Positions 46,199 through 54,701 of a DNA stretch of 64,000 nucleotides are shown piece after piece. Position 1 is the stretch's first letter; every line of letters begins with the position of its first letter. Origin of the DNA: Diaminobutyricibacter sp. McL0608 (lineage in GTDB: Bacteria > Actinomycetota > Actinomycetes > Actinomycetales > Microbacteriaceae); the NCBI RefSeq assembly GCF_039613825.1, contig NZ_CP154826.1, forward strand, positions 992,001 through 1,056,000. Direction: 5' to 3'. The notes beneath the pieces are model-generated. The model had not been told where the DNA came from, made no database searches, and saw only the letters and a program-made list of their open reading frames with translations. Made by a program: the position numbers and the translations under genes.

Positions 46199-47260
46199 CT
46201 ACCGCGAGCCGCCCGCGGCCACCCCGGCGAACGTCGTCAGAAGGCGCTGGAGCGAGTCGAGACGCGCGCGCCCCGTCTCGCCCAGGCGTCCATCCTCCAC
46301 CGCCTCCTGGATCGCGCAGTCGGGAGCGTCGGGCAGATGCGTGCAGCCCCGCGGGCACTCCTCGGCTATGGCGGCCAGGTCGGTGAACGCCTTGAGGATG
46401 CTGTCGGTGTTGACGTGCCCCAGGCCGAACGAACGAACGCCGGGGGTATCGATCACCCAGCCGCGGCCCTCCGGAGTCTCCACCCGCAGGGAGACGGTCG
46501 ATGACGACGTGTGTCGTCCGCGTCCGGTCACGGCGTTGACCACCCCGATCGCGCGTCGTGCGCCGGGTACGAGCTCGTTCACCAGGGTCGACTTGCCGAC
46601 ACCAGAATGTCCAACGACAACCGTGTCGTGGCCGATGAGCGCCGCGCGGATCGTGTCGACCGGGATGGCGTCCTCGCGGCTCGTGAACACAGGCAGGTCG
46701 AGGCCGGCGAAATTGTCGAGGAACTCGGACGGATCCGCGAGATCGATCTTCGTCACGCAGAGCATCGGCTCGATACCAGCGTCGTAGGCCGCGACGAGGT
46801 ACCGGTCGACGAGCCTCGTCCGGGGCTCCGGGTTGGCGGCCGCGACGACGATGAGCATCTGGTCGGCGTTCGCCACGATGACGCGCTCCACCTCGTCGGT
46901 GTCGTCGGCGCTGCGGCGCAGGAGGGTCGTGCGGGGTTCTATGCGCACGATGCGGGCGAGGCTGCCCTCCTCGCCGCTGGTGTCGCCGACGATGGCGACG
47001 CGGTCGCCGGTGACGATCGCCTGGCGACGCAGTTCGCTTGCCCGTGCGGCGGTCAGTTGACGCTCGTCGGCTGTGTTCTCGTCGAGCATGACGGTGTAGC
47101 GGCCCCGGTCGACGCCCAGGATGCGCCCGATCTCGGCGTCGCTGTGCTCGGGGCGCGTCTTCGTGCGCGGGCGTGAGCCTTTGCGGTTCGGGCGACTGCG
47201 GATGCTCGACTCGTCGAACTCGTCGTCCTCGTCGTCGTCGCCGTCATCCCACCAGCTCAC
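46199..47260 (-). CDS. rsgA: Ribosome small-subunit GTPase RsgA
   Basis: The 353-residue circularly permuted GTPase matures the 30S subunit. An acidic N-terminus (SWWDDGDDDEDDEFD) leads into the OB-fold. The G domain shows VTKIDLAD (G4), GHSGVGKSTLVN (G1) and DTPGVRSFGL (G3) in permuted order, and the C-terminal zinc finger is CPRGCTHLPDAPDC. The GTG at 47260 is preferred over the ATG three codons earlier because GGTGG lies at normal spacing and family members begin with SWW. It lies 51 bases downstream of the aroA stop in the same operon. Confidence 0.92.
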   Translation of the reverse strand: MSWWDDGDDDEDDEFDESSIRSRPNRKGSRPRTKTRPEHSDAEIGRILGVDRGRYTVMLDENTADERQLTAARASELRRQAIVTGDRVAIVGDTSGEEGSLARIVRIEPRTTLLRRSADDTDEVERVIVANADQMLIVVAAANPEPRTRLVDRYLVAAYDAGIEPMLCVTKIDLADPSEFLDNFAGLDLPVFTSREDAIPVDTIRAALIGHDTVVVGHSGVGKSTLVNELVPGARRAIGVVNAVTGRGRHTSSSTVSLRVETPEGRGWVIDTPGVRSFGLGHVNTDSILKAFTDLAAIAEECPRGCTHLPDAPDCAIQEAVEDGRLGETGRARLDSLQRLLTTFAGVAAGGSR

Positions 47261-47311
47261 GGCATCCACCCGCTCATGGGATGCGCCTGTTCACAGGACC
47301 CGCCACGTCAT

Positions 47312-48685
47312 CTAGGCTGCGCCTTCCGTGAGCATCGCCTGCCACAACTGTGTGAACTGGGGAAGCGTCTTCGCCGTCGTGGCGACGTTCTCGATCTCGA
47401 CGCCGGGCACTGCGAGCCCGATGATCGCGCCTGCCGTCGCCATCCGGTGATCGTGGTAGCTGCGCCACACTCCGCCCTGGAGGGGCCGGGGCACGACGCG
47501 CAGCCCGTCCTCGAGCTCCGTGACGTCACCGCCCAGACCGTTGATCTCGGCGGCGAGGGCGGCCAGCCGATTGGTCTCGTGGTGGCGGATGTGCCCGATT
47601 CCGGTGATCTCGCTCGGTCCGTCTGCGAGGGCTGCGAGGGCGACGATGGCGGGGGCGAGCTCTCCGCCGGTCGAGAGATCGAGTGTGACGGCGCGGATTC
47701 CGCCCGCGCGGACACCGTCCGCAGACACTGTGAGCCGATCGCCGCTGAGGTCGACGGAGGCGCCGAAGAGCGGCAGGATGGCGGCGAGGTCCGCTCCGAC
47801 CTGTGTCGTCGAGGCCGGCCATCCCGTGATCGTGACGCTGCCGCCGGCGACGAGCGCAGCTGCGAGGAACGGTGCGGCGTTGGAGAGGTCGGGCTCGATG
47901 TCCACGTCGGTCGCGCCGATCGTGCCGGCCGACACCATCCATTCACCGGCAGCAGGAGATTCGACAGCCACCCCGCGCGCGGCGAGGGCTGCGATCGTCA
48001 TCTCGATGTGGGGAAGGCTCGGCAGGCGTTCGCCTTCATGGGTGAGGTGGAGTCCGTCGTCGAACCGTGCTGCCGAGAGGAGGAGGCCGGAGACGAACTG
48101 GCTCGACGACGACGCGTCGATGGTGATCCGGCCGCCGGTGACGCGCCCTGTGCCATGGACGGTGAACGGGAGGGTTCCGCGGCCGTCGTCGTTGATGTCG
48201 ACGCCGAGAGCGCGCAGGGAGGTGATCATGGCCTTCATGGGCCGGCCGCGGGCCGAATCGTCCGCGTCGAAGGTCGTCGGTCCGAGGGCGAGACCGGCGA
48301 CCGGGGGAACGAAGCGCATCACCGTGCCGGCCATGCCGCAGTCGATCGTCGTGCTTCCGAACAGTTCCTCCGCCGGAGTGACGCGAAGATCGGCGCCGAA
48401 CGCCCCAGACCCCTGGACCTCCTCGATGCCGGTGCCGAGCGCCCGGAGCGCCTGCACCATGTTCGCGCTGTCGAGCGAGTGCAGGGGAGCGCGGATCAGC
48501 GACGGGCCGTCGGCCAGCGCCGCGAGGACGAGCTCCCGATTGGTCAGTGATTTCGAGCCCGGAAGCGAAACGGATGCGCGGAGCGGCCCGTCGGCGACCG
48601 GTGCCGGCCACAGCACATTGGGGTCGTCAGCAGCCCTGTCGCCGTACGGGTCGAAGTCGGGAGCGGAATATTTCGAGATCAGCAT
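47312..48685 (-). CDS. aroA: 3-phosphoshikimate 1-carboxyvinyltransferase (EPSP synthase)
   Basis: The 457-residue enzyme joins phosphoenolpyruvate to shikimate 3-phosphate in aromatic amino-acid synthesis. The motifs [39 protein letters not shown] and [14 protein letters not shown] are all intact. The ATG at 48685 is preferred to a TTG three codons earlier; a TAATCT hexamer lies eight bases before it, so the message may be leaderless. The start codon falls inside a predicted SigH promoter that points the other way, toward sigH. Confidence 0.93.
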   Translation of the reverse strand: MLISKYSAPDFDPYGDRAADDPNVLWPAPVADGPLRASVSLPGSKSLTNRELVLAALADGPSLIRAPLHSLDSANMVQALRALGTGIEEVQGSGAFGADLRVTPAEELFGSTTIDCGMAGTVMRFVPPVAGLALGPTTFDADDSARGRPMKAMITSLRALGVDINDDGRGTLPFTVHGTGRVTGGRITIDASSSSQFVSGLLLSAARFDDGLHLTHEGERLPSLPHIEMTIAALAARGVAVESPAAGEWMVSAGTIGATDVDIEPDLSNAAPFLAAALVAGGSVTITGWPASTTQVGADLAAILPLFGASVDLSGDRLTVSADGVRAGGIRAVTLDLSTGGELAPAIVALAALADGPSEITGIGHIRHHETNRLAALAAEINGLGGDVTELEDGLRVVPRPLQGGVWRSYHDHRMATAGAIIGLAVPGVEIENVATTAKTLPQFTQLWQAMLTEGAA

Positions 48686-48692
48686 TGTTGTC
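48665..48692 (+). promoter_or_regulatory. SigH-type promoter for sigH (GGAATA-N16-GTTGTC)
   Basis: GGAATA (48665-48670) and GTTGTC (48687-48692) are 16 bases apart, matching the SigH/SigR consensus of GGAAT and GTT with 16-18 bases. It is oriented toward sigH, 60 bases upstream of its ATG. It covers the first codons of aroA on the opposite strand. Autoregulation of SigH by such a site is known in Streptomyces and mycobacteria. Confidence 0.75.
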
Positions 48693-48751
48693 AAGATTAT
48701 CCGCGATCGGTCGCGGGGGAGGCGCAGAACCTGAGGAAGGACGGACAGAGC

Positions 48752-49429
48752 ATGACGGCAACCGCTGTTCTGGCAGCTGAGCGTCCCTCGGAACTCGCAG
48801 AACGAGAGCTCTTGGCAGAACTAGACTGGCCCGTGATGACCACCGCACCAGAAGATCTCGGATCCCTCTTCGAAGAGCAGGCGCTCCCATTCATGGACCA
48901 GCTGTACGCAGCTGCCCTGCGGATGACGCGCAATCCAGCCGACGCGCAGGACCTCGTCCAGGAGACGTTCGTCAAGGCGTACGCGGCGTTCCGGCAGTTC
49001 GAGCAGGGCACGAACCTGAAGGCGTGGCTGTACCGCATCCTCACCAACACGTTCATCAACACCTATCGCAAGAAGCAGCGCGAGCCGTACCAGGGCACCA
49101 TCGACGAGCTCGAGGACTGGCAGCTCGGCGGTGCGGAGTCGACGACGGCGTCGACCACGCGCTCGGCTGAAGCCGAAGCGATCGACCACCTGCCGGACAG
49201 CGCCGTGAAAGACGCTCTCCAGGCCATCCCGGAGGACTTCCGGATGGCGGTCTACTTCGCCGACGTCGAAGGCTTCTCCTACCAGGAGATCGCCGACATC
49301 ATGAAAACCCCCATCGGCACCGTGATGAGCCGCCTCCATCGCGGTCGCCGGATGCTGCGGGAACTGTTGACTGACTACGCGCACGAGCGGGGGCTCTCCG
49401 CCGTGCAGACACCCAGGAGCGCGAAATGA
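48752..49429 (+). CDS. sigH: RNA polymerase sigma factor, SigH/SigR type
   Basis: The 225-residue ECF-type sigma factor has region 2 ([59 protein letters not shown]) and region 4 ([48 protein letters not shown]). SigH directs thiol-oxidative and heat stress genes and is held by the anti-sigma factor RsrA. A second in-frame ATG at 48836 would give a form shorter by 28 residues and lies eight bases after TAGACT. Two isoforms are thus possible, as with SigR in Streptomyces. The gene overlaps rsrA by four bases. Confidence 0.93.
   Translation: MTATAVLAAERPSELAERELLAELDWPVMTTAPEDLGSLFEEQALPFMDQLYAAALRMTRNPADAQDLVQETFVKAYAAFRQFEQGTNLKAWLYRILTNTFINTYRKKQREPYQGTIDELEDWQLGGAESTTASTTRSAEAEAIDHLPDSAVKDALQAIPEDFRMAVYFADVEGFSYQEIADIMKTPIGTVMSRLHRGRRMLRELLTDYAHERGLSAVQTPRSAK
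48822..48827 (+). promoter_or_regulatory. Possible internal promoter for a short SigH (TAGACT)
   Basis: TAGACT lies within the first codons of sigH and ends eight bases before an in-frame ATG (48836), or five before a GTG (48833). This matches the leaderless pattern used elsewhere in the window. It could give a constitutive short sigma factor alongside the inducible long one. Confidence 0.35.
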
Positions 49430-49674
49430 CCGACTGCGGCTGCGACAAAGCCAAGCAGGATCTCGAGGAGTACTTGCACAACGAGCTCTGCAACGAAGAT
49501 GCTGCAGACATCCGTGAGCACCTCGCGAACTGCGCCGACTGCAACCACGAAGCGCACCTCGGTGTCGTGCTCACCGAAGTCGTGCAGCGGGCGTGCAAGG
49601 AGACGGCACCCGAGGTACTCCGCGCCCAGGTCCTGTTGAAGATCCGCGAACTGCAGTCGACGCACACGGTGTGA
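49426..49674 (+). CDS. rsrA: Zinc anti-sigma factor RsrA/RshA type
   Basis: The 82-residue redox-sensing anti-sigma factor has the ZAS motif H32-x3-C36-x2-C39 (HLANCADC) and further cysteines at 4, 6 and 22. Under oxidation the cysteines form a disulfide and zinc is lost, releasing SigH. The ATG overlaps the sigH stop (ATGA), keeping synthesis matched. The protein is shorter than the Streptomyces one (105) but close to RshA. Confidence 0.9.
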   Translation: MTDCGCDKAKQDLEEYLHNELCNEDAADIREHLANCADCNHEAHLGVVLTEVVQRACKETAPEVLRAQVLLKIRELQSTHTV

Positions 49675-49690
49675 GCCGACCCGTTGGCGT

Positions 49691-50473
49691 TCAGCCGGCC
49701 ATCACCGAACTGAGGACGAAGAAGCCGCCGGTGGAGTCGGTGACCTGGCAGAATCGCCCGAATTCGCTGTCCCATGGGTCACGGACTACGGCGCCGCCGA
49801 GCTCCGTCACCTGGGCAGCGCTCGCATCCACGTCCTCGACGCCGAAATAGACCAGCCAGCTCGACGGCATTCCCGGCGGGAGAACGGCCGCAGCGTCGTA
49901 CACACCTCCGACCGGACTCTCTGGTGACGGGCCGAACGTCACATACCGGAAGTCCTCGGTGTCGCTGAGCACGGCGGGCTTCCAGCCGAACACATCAGTG
50001 TAGAAGCCGACCTGGCTGTCGAAATCGCGTGCGTTCAGTTCGTGCCACACGACCGAACCGACCTCGGCGGCCAACTCGTATCCGCGGTGCTCGGCGGGCT
50101 GCCAGAGTCCGACGGCGGCGCCACCCGGATCGCCGATGACGGCGAGCCTGCCCTGGTCGCCCACGGTCATCGTCGGCGCAAAGACCTGGCCGCCCGCTGC
50201 GACGACCGACGCCTCCGTCGTCTCCGCGTCCTCGACGAGCAGATAGGTCATCCACGCGTCGGGTGCGTCGGCGCCGCCCATCGCGCCGCCGAGCCCGGCC
50301 ACGTTGTGTCCGTCCTTGTGGAACGTGATGTACCCGCCGTACTGGTCGTCGTCGGACACCCGGGGCTCCCAGCCGAACAGGGCGGAGTAGAAGTCGCGGG
50401 AGGCGGCGACGTCGTTGCTCATGAAGTCGACCCAGCACGGTTCGCCGAGCCGATGGGTGTTCAGGACGGGCAT
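49691..50473 (-). CDS. Double VOC-domain (glyoxalase/bleomycin-resistance-fold) protein
   Basis: The 260-residue protein contains two vicinal-oxygen-chelate domains (about 10-125 and 135-255). Each begins with a CW/WHEL strand: PCWVDFMSNDVAASRDFYSALFG and WHELNARDFDSQVGFYTDVFGW. They end in GDPGGAAVGLWQPAE and TDSTGGFFVLS. Such proteins bind metals or small aromatic ligands, and the reaction here is unknown. It is convergent with rsrA, ending 17 bases from it. It stands alone as a gene, 144 bases downstream of kgd on the same strand. Confidence 0.85.
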   Translation of the reverse strand: MPVLNTHRLGEPCWVDFMSNDVAASRDFYSALFGWEPRVSDDDQYGGYITFHKDGHNVAGLGGAMGGADAPDAWMTYLLVEDAETTEASVVAAGGQVFAPTMTVGDQGRLAVIGDPGGAAVGLWQPAEHRGYELAAEVGSVVWHELNARDFDSQVGFYTDVFGWKPAVLSDTEDFRYVTFGPSPESPVGGVYDAAAVLPPGMPSSWLVYFGVEDVDASAAQVTELGGAVVRDPWDSEFGRFCQVTDSTGGFFVLSSVMAG

Positions 50474-50617
50474 GATCGTCTCCCTACCGCCGGGGTAGCA
50501 CCGGCACGAGTGGGCACCGTTCGGATGCCCGCGGCCAGCCTACGACCGAGCCCGGATGCGCGGAAGGCCCCGGGCGTGCTGCCGGGGCCTTCCATCGTCT
50601 CGTGCCGGGCGGTGCCG

Positions 50618-53600
50618 CTACTGGAGGGTGACGGCCCGCTGGACGAGTTGCGCCTGCTCTTGTGCGTGACGCTTCGCAGAGCCCGCCGCCGGCGACGCCG
50701 ACGGTGCGCGGGAGATCACGCCGAGTGGGCGCGGACCGAGCTTCGAGGTCTCGAGGATCATGTACGGCCAGGCGCCCTGGTTCTCGGGCTCGTCCTGAAC
50801 CCAGACCAGTTCGGCGTTGGGGTAGGAGTCGACCACCTGCTTGAGCTGTGTCGCCGGCAGGGGGTAGTACTGCTCGACGCGCACCAGAGCGATCTGCGGG
50901 TTGGGGTTCTTATCGAGCTCGTTCAGCAGGTCGTAGTACAGCTTGCCCGCCATCATCAGTACCCGTCGTACCGCTCCACGGTCCGTGATGCGTGCATCGT
51001 CGATCACCGGCTCGAACTTGCCCGAGGTGAAGTCGGACACATCGCTCGACGCGCCGCGGAGGCGGAGCATCGCCTTCGGTGTGAAGACCACGAGCGGCTT
51101 GCGCGGCCGGGCGTACGCCTGGCGACGGAGCAGGTGGAAGTACGATGCCGGGGTCGAAGGACGCGCCACGGTCATGTTGTTCTCTGCGCAGAGCTGGAGG
51201 TACCGCTCGATCCTTGCGGACGAGTGGTCCGGTCCCTGGCCCTCGTATCCGTGGGGGAGCAGGAGTACCAGCGATGAGCGCTGGCCCCACTTCTGCTCAG
51301 CCGACGAGACGAACTCGTCGATGATCGTCTGTGCACCGTTCGCGAAGTCACCGAACTGTGCCTCCCACAGCACCAGCGCATCCGGTCGCTCCACCGAGTA
51401 GCCGTACTCGAAGCCCATCGCCGCGTACTCGCTGAGGAGGGAGTCGTAGATCCAGAACTTGGCCTGGTTGTCGCTGAGGTTCGCCAGCGGCAGCCATTCC
51501 TGTCCGTTCTTACGGTCGTGGAGCACCGCGTGACGCGACACGAACGTGCCGCGGCGCGTGTCCTGGCCCGCCATGCGCACCGGGGTGCCCTCGAGCAGGA
51601 GCGACCCGAGCGCGAGCAGTTCGCCGAAGCCCCAGTCGATTCCGCCGTTGCGGCTCATGTCGAGGCGCTTGGTCAGGAGCTGCTGCAGCTTCGGGTGGAC
51701 CGTGAAGCCCTGGGGCGGGTTGTTGAACGCGTCGCCGATCAGGCGGATGACCGCATCGCTCACACCCGTCGTCTCCGGTTCGCCCGCACCGTCTTCATGC
51801 TGCTGGGCCTCCGGACGCTCGAGGTCGGCGACCGCCTTCGCGTCGGACGTGATGATCGGCATCGAATTGGTCTGGGCCGCGTGCGTCTCCATGAAGGCGC
51901 GCTCGAGGCGTTCCTGGAAGTCGCGGTGCGCCTGCTCGAATTCATCCTGGGTGATGTCGCCACGTCCGACGAGGGCTTCCGTGTACAGCTTGCGAACGCT
52001 GCGCTTGGCCTCGATCAGGTTGTACATCAGCGGCTGCGTCATCGACGGGTCGTCGCCCTCGTTGTGTCCGCGACGACGGTAGCTGACGAGGTCGATGACC
52101 ACATCGCGCTTGAACTCCTGGCGGTACTCGAACGCGAGCTGCGACACGCGCACCACGGCCTCCGGGTCATCCCCGTTCACATGGAAGATCGGCGCCTGGA
52201 TGGTCTTGGCGACATCCGTCGAGTACACAGACGAACGTGCCTCGGTCGGAGACGTGGTGAAGCCGACCTGATTGTTGATGTTGACGTGGATCGTGCCGCC
52301 GGTGCGGTAGGCACGCAGCTGCGACAGCTGCAGAGTCTCCATCACGATGCCCTGGCCGGCCATGGCCGCGTCGCCGTGGATGAGGATCGGCAGGGTCAGG
52401 AAGGTTCCCGCCGGTCGGCGGTCCTGCTTCGCGCGGACGATGCCCTCGAGAACCCCGTCGACCGCTTCGAGATGCGACGGGTTCGCCGCGAGGTAGACCG
52501 GGATCTCCTCGCCGTTCGCGCCCTTGAACGTGCCCTCGGTGCCGAGGTGGTACTTGACGTCGCCGGACCCCTGCACCGTGCGCGGGTCCTGGGTGCCCTC
52601 GAACTCGCGGAAGATCTGGCCGTACGTCTTGCCCGCGATGTTCGTCAGGACGTTGAGACGGCCGCGGTGCGCCATACCGATCGCTACCTCGTCGAGACCC
52701 GCCTCGGCAGCACCCTGGAGGATCGTATCGAGTGCCGCGATCGTGGACTCGCCGCCCTCGAGGCTGAAGCGCTTCTGGCCGACGTACTTCGTCTGCAGGA
52801 ACGTCTCGAACGCCTCGGCCTCGTTCAGCTTGCCGAGGATGCGCAGCTGCTCTTCGTGCGCGATCGTCTGGTACTTGCGCTCGACCTTCTCCTGGATCCA
52901 CCGGCGCTGTGCCGGGTCCTGGATGTGCATGTACTCGATACCGATCGTGCGGCAGTACGAGTCGCGGAGCACGCCGAGGATGTCGCGCAGCAGCATCTGA
53001 CGCTTGTCGCCACCGAACTGACCGGTGACGAACTCGCGGTCGAGGTCCCAGAATGTCAGGCCGTGGCTGGCGATGTCGAGGTCGGGGTGCGAACGCTGGA
53101 CGTACTCGAGCGGGTCGATGTCGGCCATCAGGTGGCCGCGGACACGGAACGCGTTGATCAGTTCCTGCACACGGGCCGTCTTGTCGACGGCGCTAGCCAA
53201 GTCGACGCTGATGTCCGGTGCCCAGTGGATCGGGTCGTACGGGATGCGCAGTGCGGCGAAGATGTCTTCGTAGAAGTTGCGCTTGCCGATCAGCATCTCG
53301 TGCACGATCTTGAGGAACTCGCCCGAGCCTGCGCCCTGGATCACGCGGTGGTCGTACGTGCTCGTCAACGTGATCGTCTTGCCGATCGCGAGTTCGGTGA
53401 GAGTGTGTTCGCTCGCACCCTGGAACTCGGCGGGGTACTCGAGTGCACCGGCACCGATGATGGCTCCCTGGCCCTTCATCAGGCGGGGGACCGAGTGCAC
53501 GGTTCCGATACCGCCAGGGTTGGTGAGGGAGATCGTCGTGCCTGCGAAATCGGTCGCGGTCAGCTTGTTGTTGCGCGCCCGGGAGACGAGGTCTTCGTAG

Positions 53601-54565
53601 GCCGCGAGGAATTCGCCGAATCCCATCGTGTCCGCGCGCTTGATGCTCGGAACGAGAAGAGCACGACTGCCGTCAGGCTTCGGAAGGTCGATCGCGATGC
53701 CGAGGTTGACGTGTGCCGGGGCGACCACGGACGGCTTGCCGTCGACCTCGTCGTAGAACACGTTCTGGCTCGGGAACTCCTTGAGCGCCTGGACGAGCGC
53801 CCAGCCGATCAGGTGGGTGAACGAGACCTTGCCGCCTCGTGCGCGGCGCATGTGGTTGTTGATGACGATGCGGTTGTCGATGAGGAGCTTCGCCGGGATC
53901 GTGCGGACGCTCGTCGCCGTCGGGACCGTCAGGCTCGCATCCATGTTCGATGCCAGCGACTTCGCCATTCCGCGCAGCGGCGTCACGAGATCCTGCGGTT
54001 CGGCCTCTTCGGCGGCCTCGGTCGCCTTGATGATCGGCTGCGGTGCCGTCACCGGGGCGTCGGCCGGGACAGGTTGCGGTTTCGGCGCCACGGAGGTCGT
54101 GCGCGCCACCGGCTGGGTGCCGATGACCGGGATCGGTGCGGTGACGGGGCGCGGCTCGACTGCCGGTGCTGCGTTCTCGGGTGCAGGCGGCGGTGTCGGC
54201 GCTGCCGGCGGGGTCGGTGTCTCGGGTGCTGCGGGCGTCGTCGGTTCGGCCGGTGCAGGCGGGTTCGGTTCGGACGGTGCCGGCACCGTCGGTTCCGTGG
54301 GGGTCGGAACGCCCGGCTCACTCGGTGTGGGCGCGACCGGTTCGGTCGATGTCGCTGGTGAGGCCGGTGCCGGTGCTGCCTGCGCCGTACCGCTCTCGTC
54401 TTTCACGGTCGGGTGGTAGGTCTCGAGGATCGGCCACCACGACTTGTCGACCGAGTTCTTGTCGACGATGAACTGCTCGTAGAGTTCGTCCACGAGCCAC
54501 TCATTGGCTCCGAATTCGCCCGAGGATCCGTCGTCGGTTCCTACACCGGTCAATTGGCTCGACAC
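50618..54565 (-). CDS. kgd: Multifunctional 2-oxoglutarate dehydrogenase/decarboxylase (Kgd, SucA/SucB fusion)
   Basis: The 1315-residue enzyme joins the E2-type acyltransferase and E1 thiamine-diphosphate domains of the 2-oxoglutarate dehydrogenase complex, as in mycobacterial Kgd. An N-terminal E1-type segment (about 16-50, EFGANEWLVDELYEQF) is followed by a long Pro/Ala/Glu/Thr-rich linker (about 61-190). The acyltransferase domain has STYDHRVIQGAGSGEF (catalytic His near 405). The E1 domain shows GMAHRGRLNVLTN near 630 and HGDAAMAGQG. The GTG at 54565 begins the conserved SSQLTGVGT. A longer in-frame start exists 30 codons upstream. In this family the FHA protein GarA inhibits the enzyme. 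Confidence 0.93.
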   Translation of the reverse strand: MSSQLTGVGTDDGSSGEFGANEWLVDELYEQFIVDKNSVDKSWWPILETYHPTVKDESGTAQAAPAPASPATSTEPVAPTPSEPGVPTPTEPTVPAPSEPNPPAPAEPTTPAAPETPTPPAAPTPPPAPENAAPAVEPRPVTAPIPVIGTQPVARTTSVAPKPQPVPADAPVTAPQPIIKATEAAEEAEPQDLVTPLRGMAKSLASNMDASLTVPTATSVRTIPAKLLIDNRIVINNHMRRARGGKVSFTHLIGWALVQALKEFPSQNVFYDEVDGKPSVVAPAHVNLGIAIDLPKPDGSRALLVPSIKRADTMGFGEFLAAYEDLVSRARNNKLTATDFAGTTISLTNPGGIGTVHSVPRLMKGQGAIIGAGALEYPAEFQGASEHTLTELAIGKTITLTSTYDHRVIQGAGSGEFLKIVHEMLIGKRNFYEDIFAALRIPYDPIHWAPDISVDLASAVDKTARVQELINAFRVRGHLMADIDPLEYVQRSHPDLDIASHGLTFWDLDREFVTGQFGGDKRQMLLRDILGVLRDSYCRTIGIEYMHIQDPAQRRWIQEKVERKYQTIAHEEQLRILGKLNEAEAFETFLQTKYVGQKRFSLEGGESTIAALDTILQGAAEAGLDEVAIGMAHRGRLNVLTNIAGKTYGQIFREFEGTQDPRTVQGSGDVKYHLGTEGTFKGANGEEIPVYLAANPSHLEAVDGVLEGIVRAKQDRRPAGTFLTLPILIHGDAAMAGQGIVMETLQLSQLRAYRTGGTIHVNINNQVGFTTSPTEARSSVYSTDVAKTIQAPIFHVNGDDPEAVVRVSQLAFEYRQEFKRDVVIDLVSYRRRGHNEGDDPSMTQPLMYNLIEAKRSVRKLYTEALVGRGDITQDEFEQAHRDFQERLERAFMETHAAQTNSMPIITSDAKAVADLERPEAQQHEDGAGEPETTGVSDAVIRLIGDAFNNPPQGFTVHPKLQQLLTKRLDMSRNGGIDWGFGELLALGSLLLEGTPVRMAGQDTRRGTFVSRHAVLHDRKNGQEWLPLANLSDNQAKFWIYDSLLSEYAAMGFEYGYSVERPDALVLWEAQFGDFANGAQTIIDEFVSSAEQKWGQRSSLVLLLPHGYEGQGPDHSSARIERYLQLCAENNMTVARPSTPASYFHLLRRQAYARPRKPLVVFTPKAMLRLRGASSDVSDFTSGKFEPVIDDARITDRGAVRRVLMMAGKLYYDLLNELDKNPNPQIALVRVEQYYPLPATQLKQVVDSYPNAELVWVQDEPENQGAWPYMILETSKLGPRPLGVISRAPSASPAAGSAKRHAQEQAQLVQRAVTLQ

Positions 54566-54688
54566 AGCCGATCGCCCACTCTCTCCGTTGATTTCGCATT
54601 CGATCGGGTGGCACTCGGCCACCCTCTTCTGTCCAGTCCTCAAGCCTAATCCCATTGCCGGAGGGCTGCGGGCGACTGGCTATGGGGA

Positions 54689-54694
54689 TAGCGT
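54689..54694 (+). promoter_or_regulatory. Predicted -10 of a leaderless transcript (TAGCGT)
   Basis: TAGCGT ends seven bases before the guaB1 ATG at 54702, with no ribosome-binding sequence between. It lies in the 136-base divergent gap from kgd. It is one of five TAGnnT-N7 starts in the window. Confidence 0.5.
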
Positions 54695-54701
54695 TATTCC
54701 C

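Noticed and set aside
48686-48694. TTG start of aroA at 48694
   Set aside because: An ATG three codons downstream is placed eight bases after a -10-like TAATCT and keeps the conserved start.
51518-54361. 947-codon frame opposite kgd
   Set aside because: Antisense shadow of a clearly conserved gene; composition is low-complexity and no start signal is seen.
54566-54655. Longer Kgd starting at ATG 54655
   Set aside because: The extra 30 residues do not match the family. The GTG at 54565 begins the conserved SSQ start.
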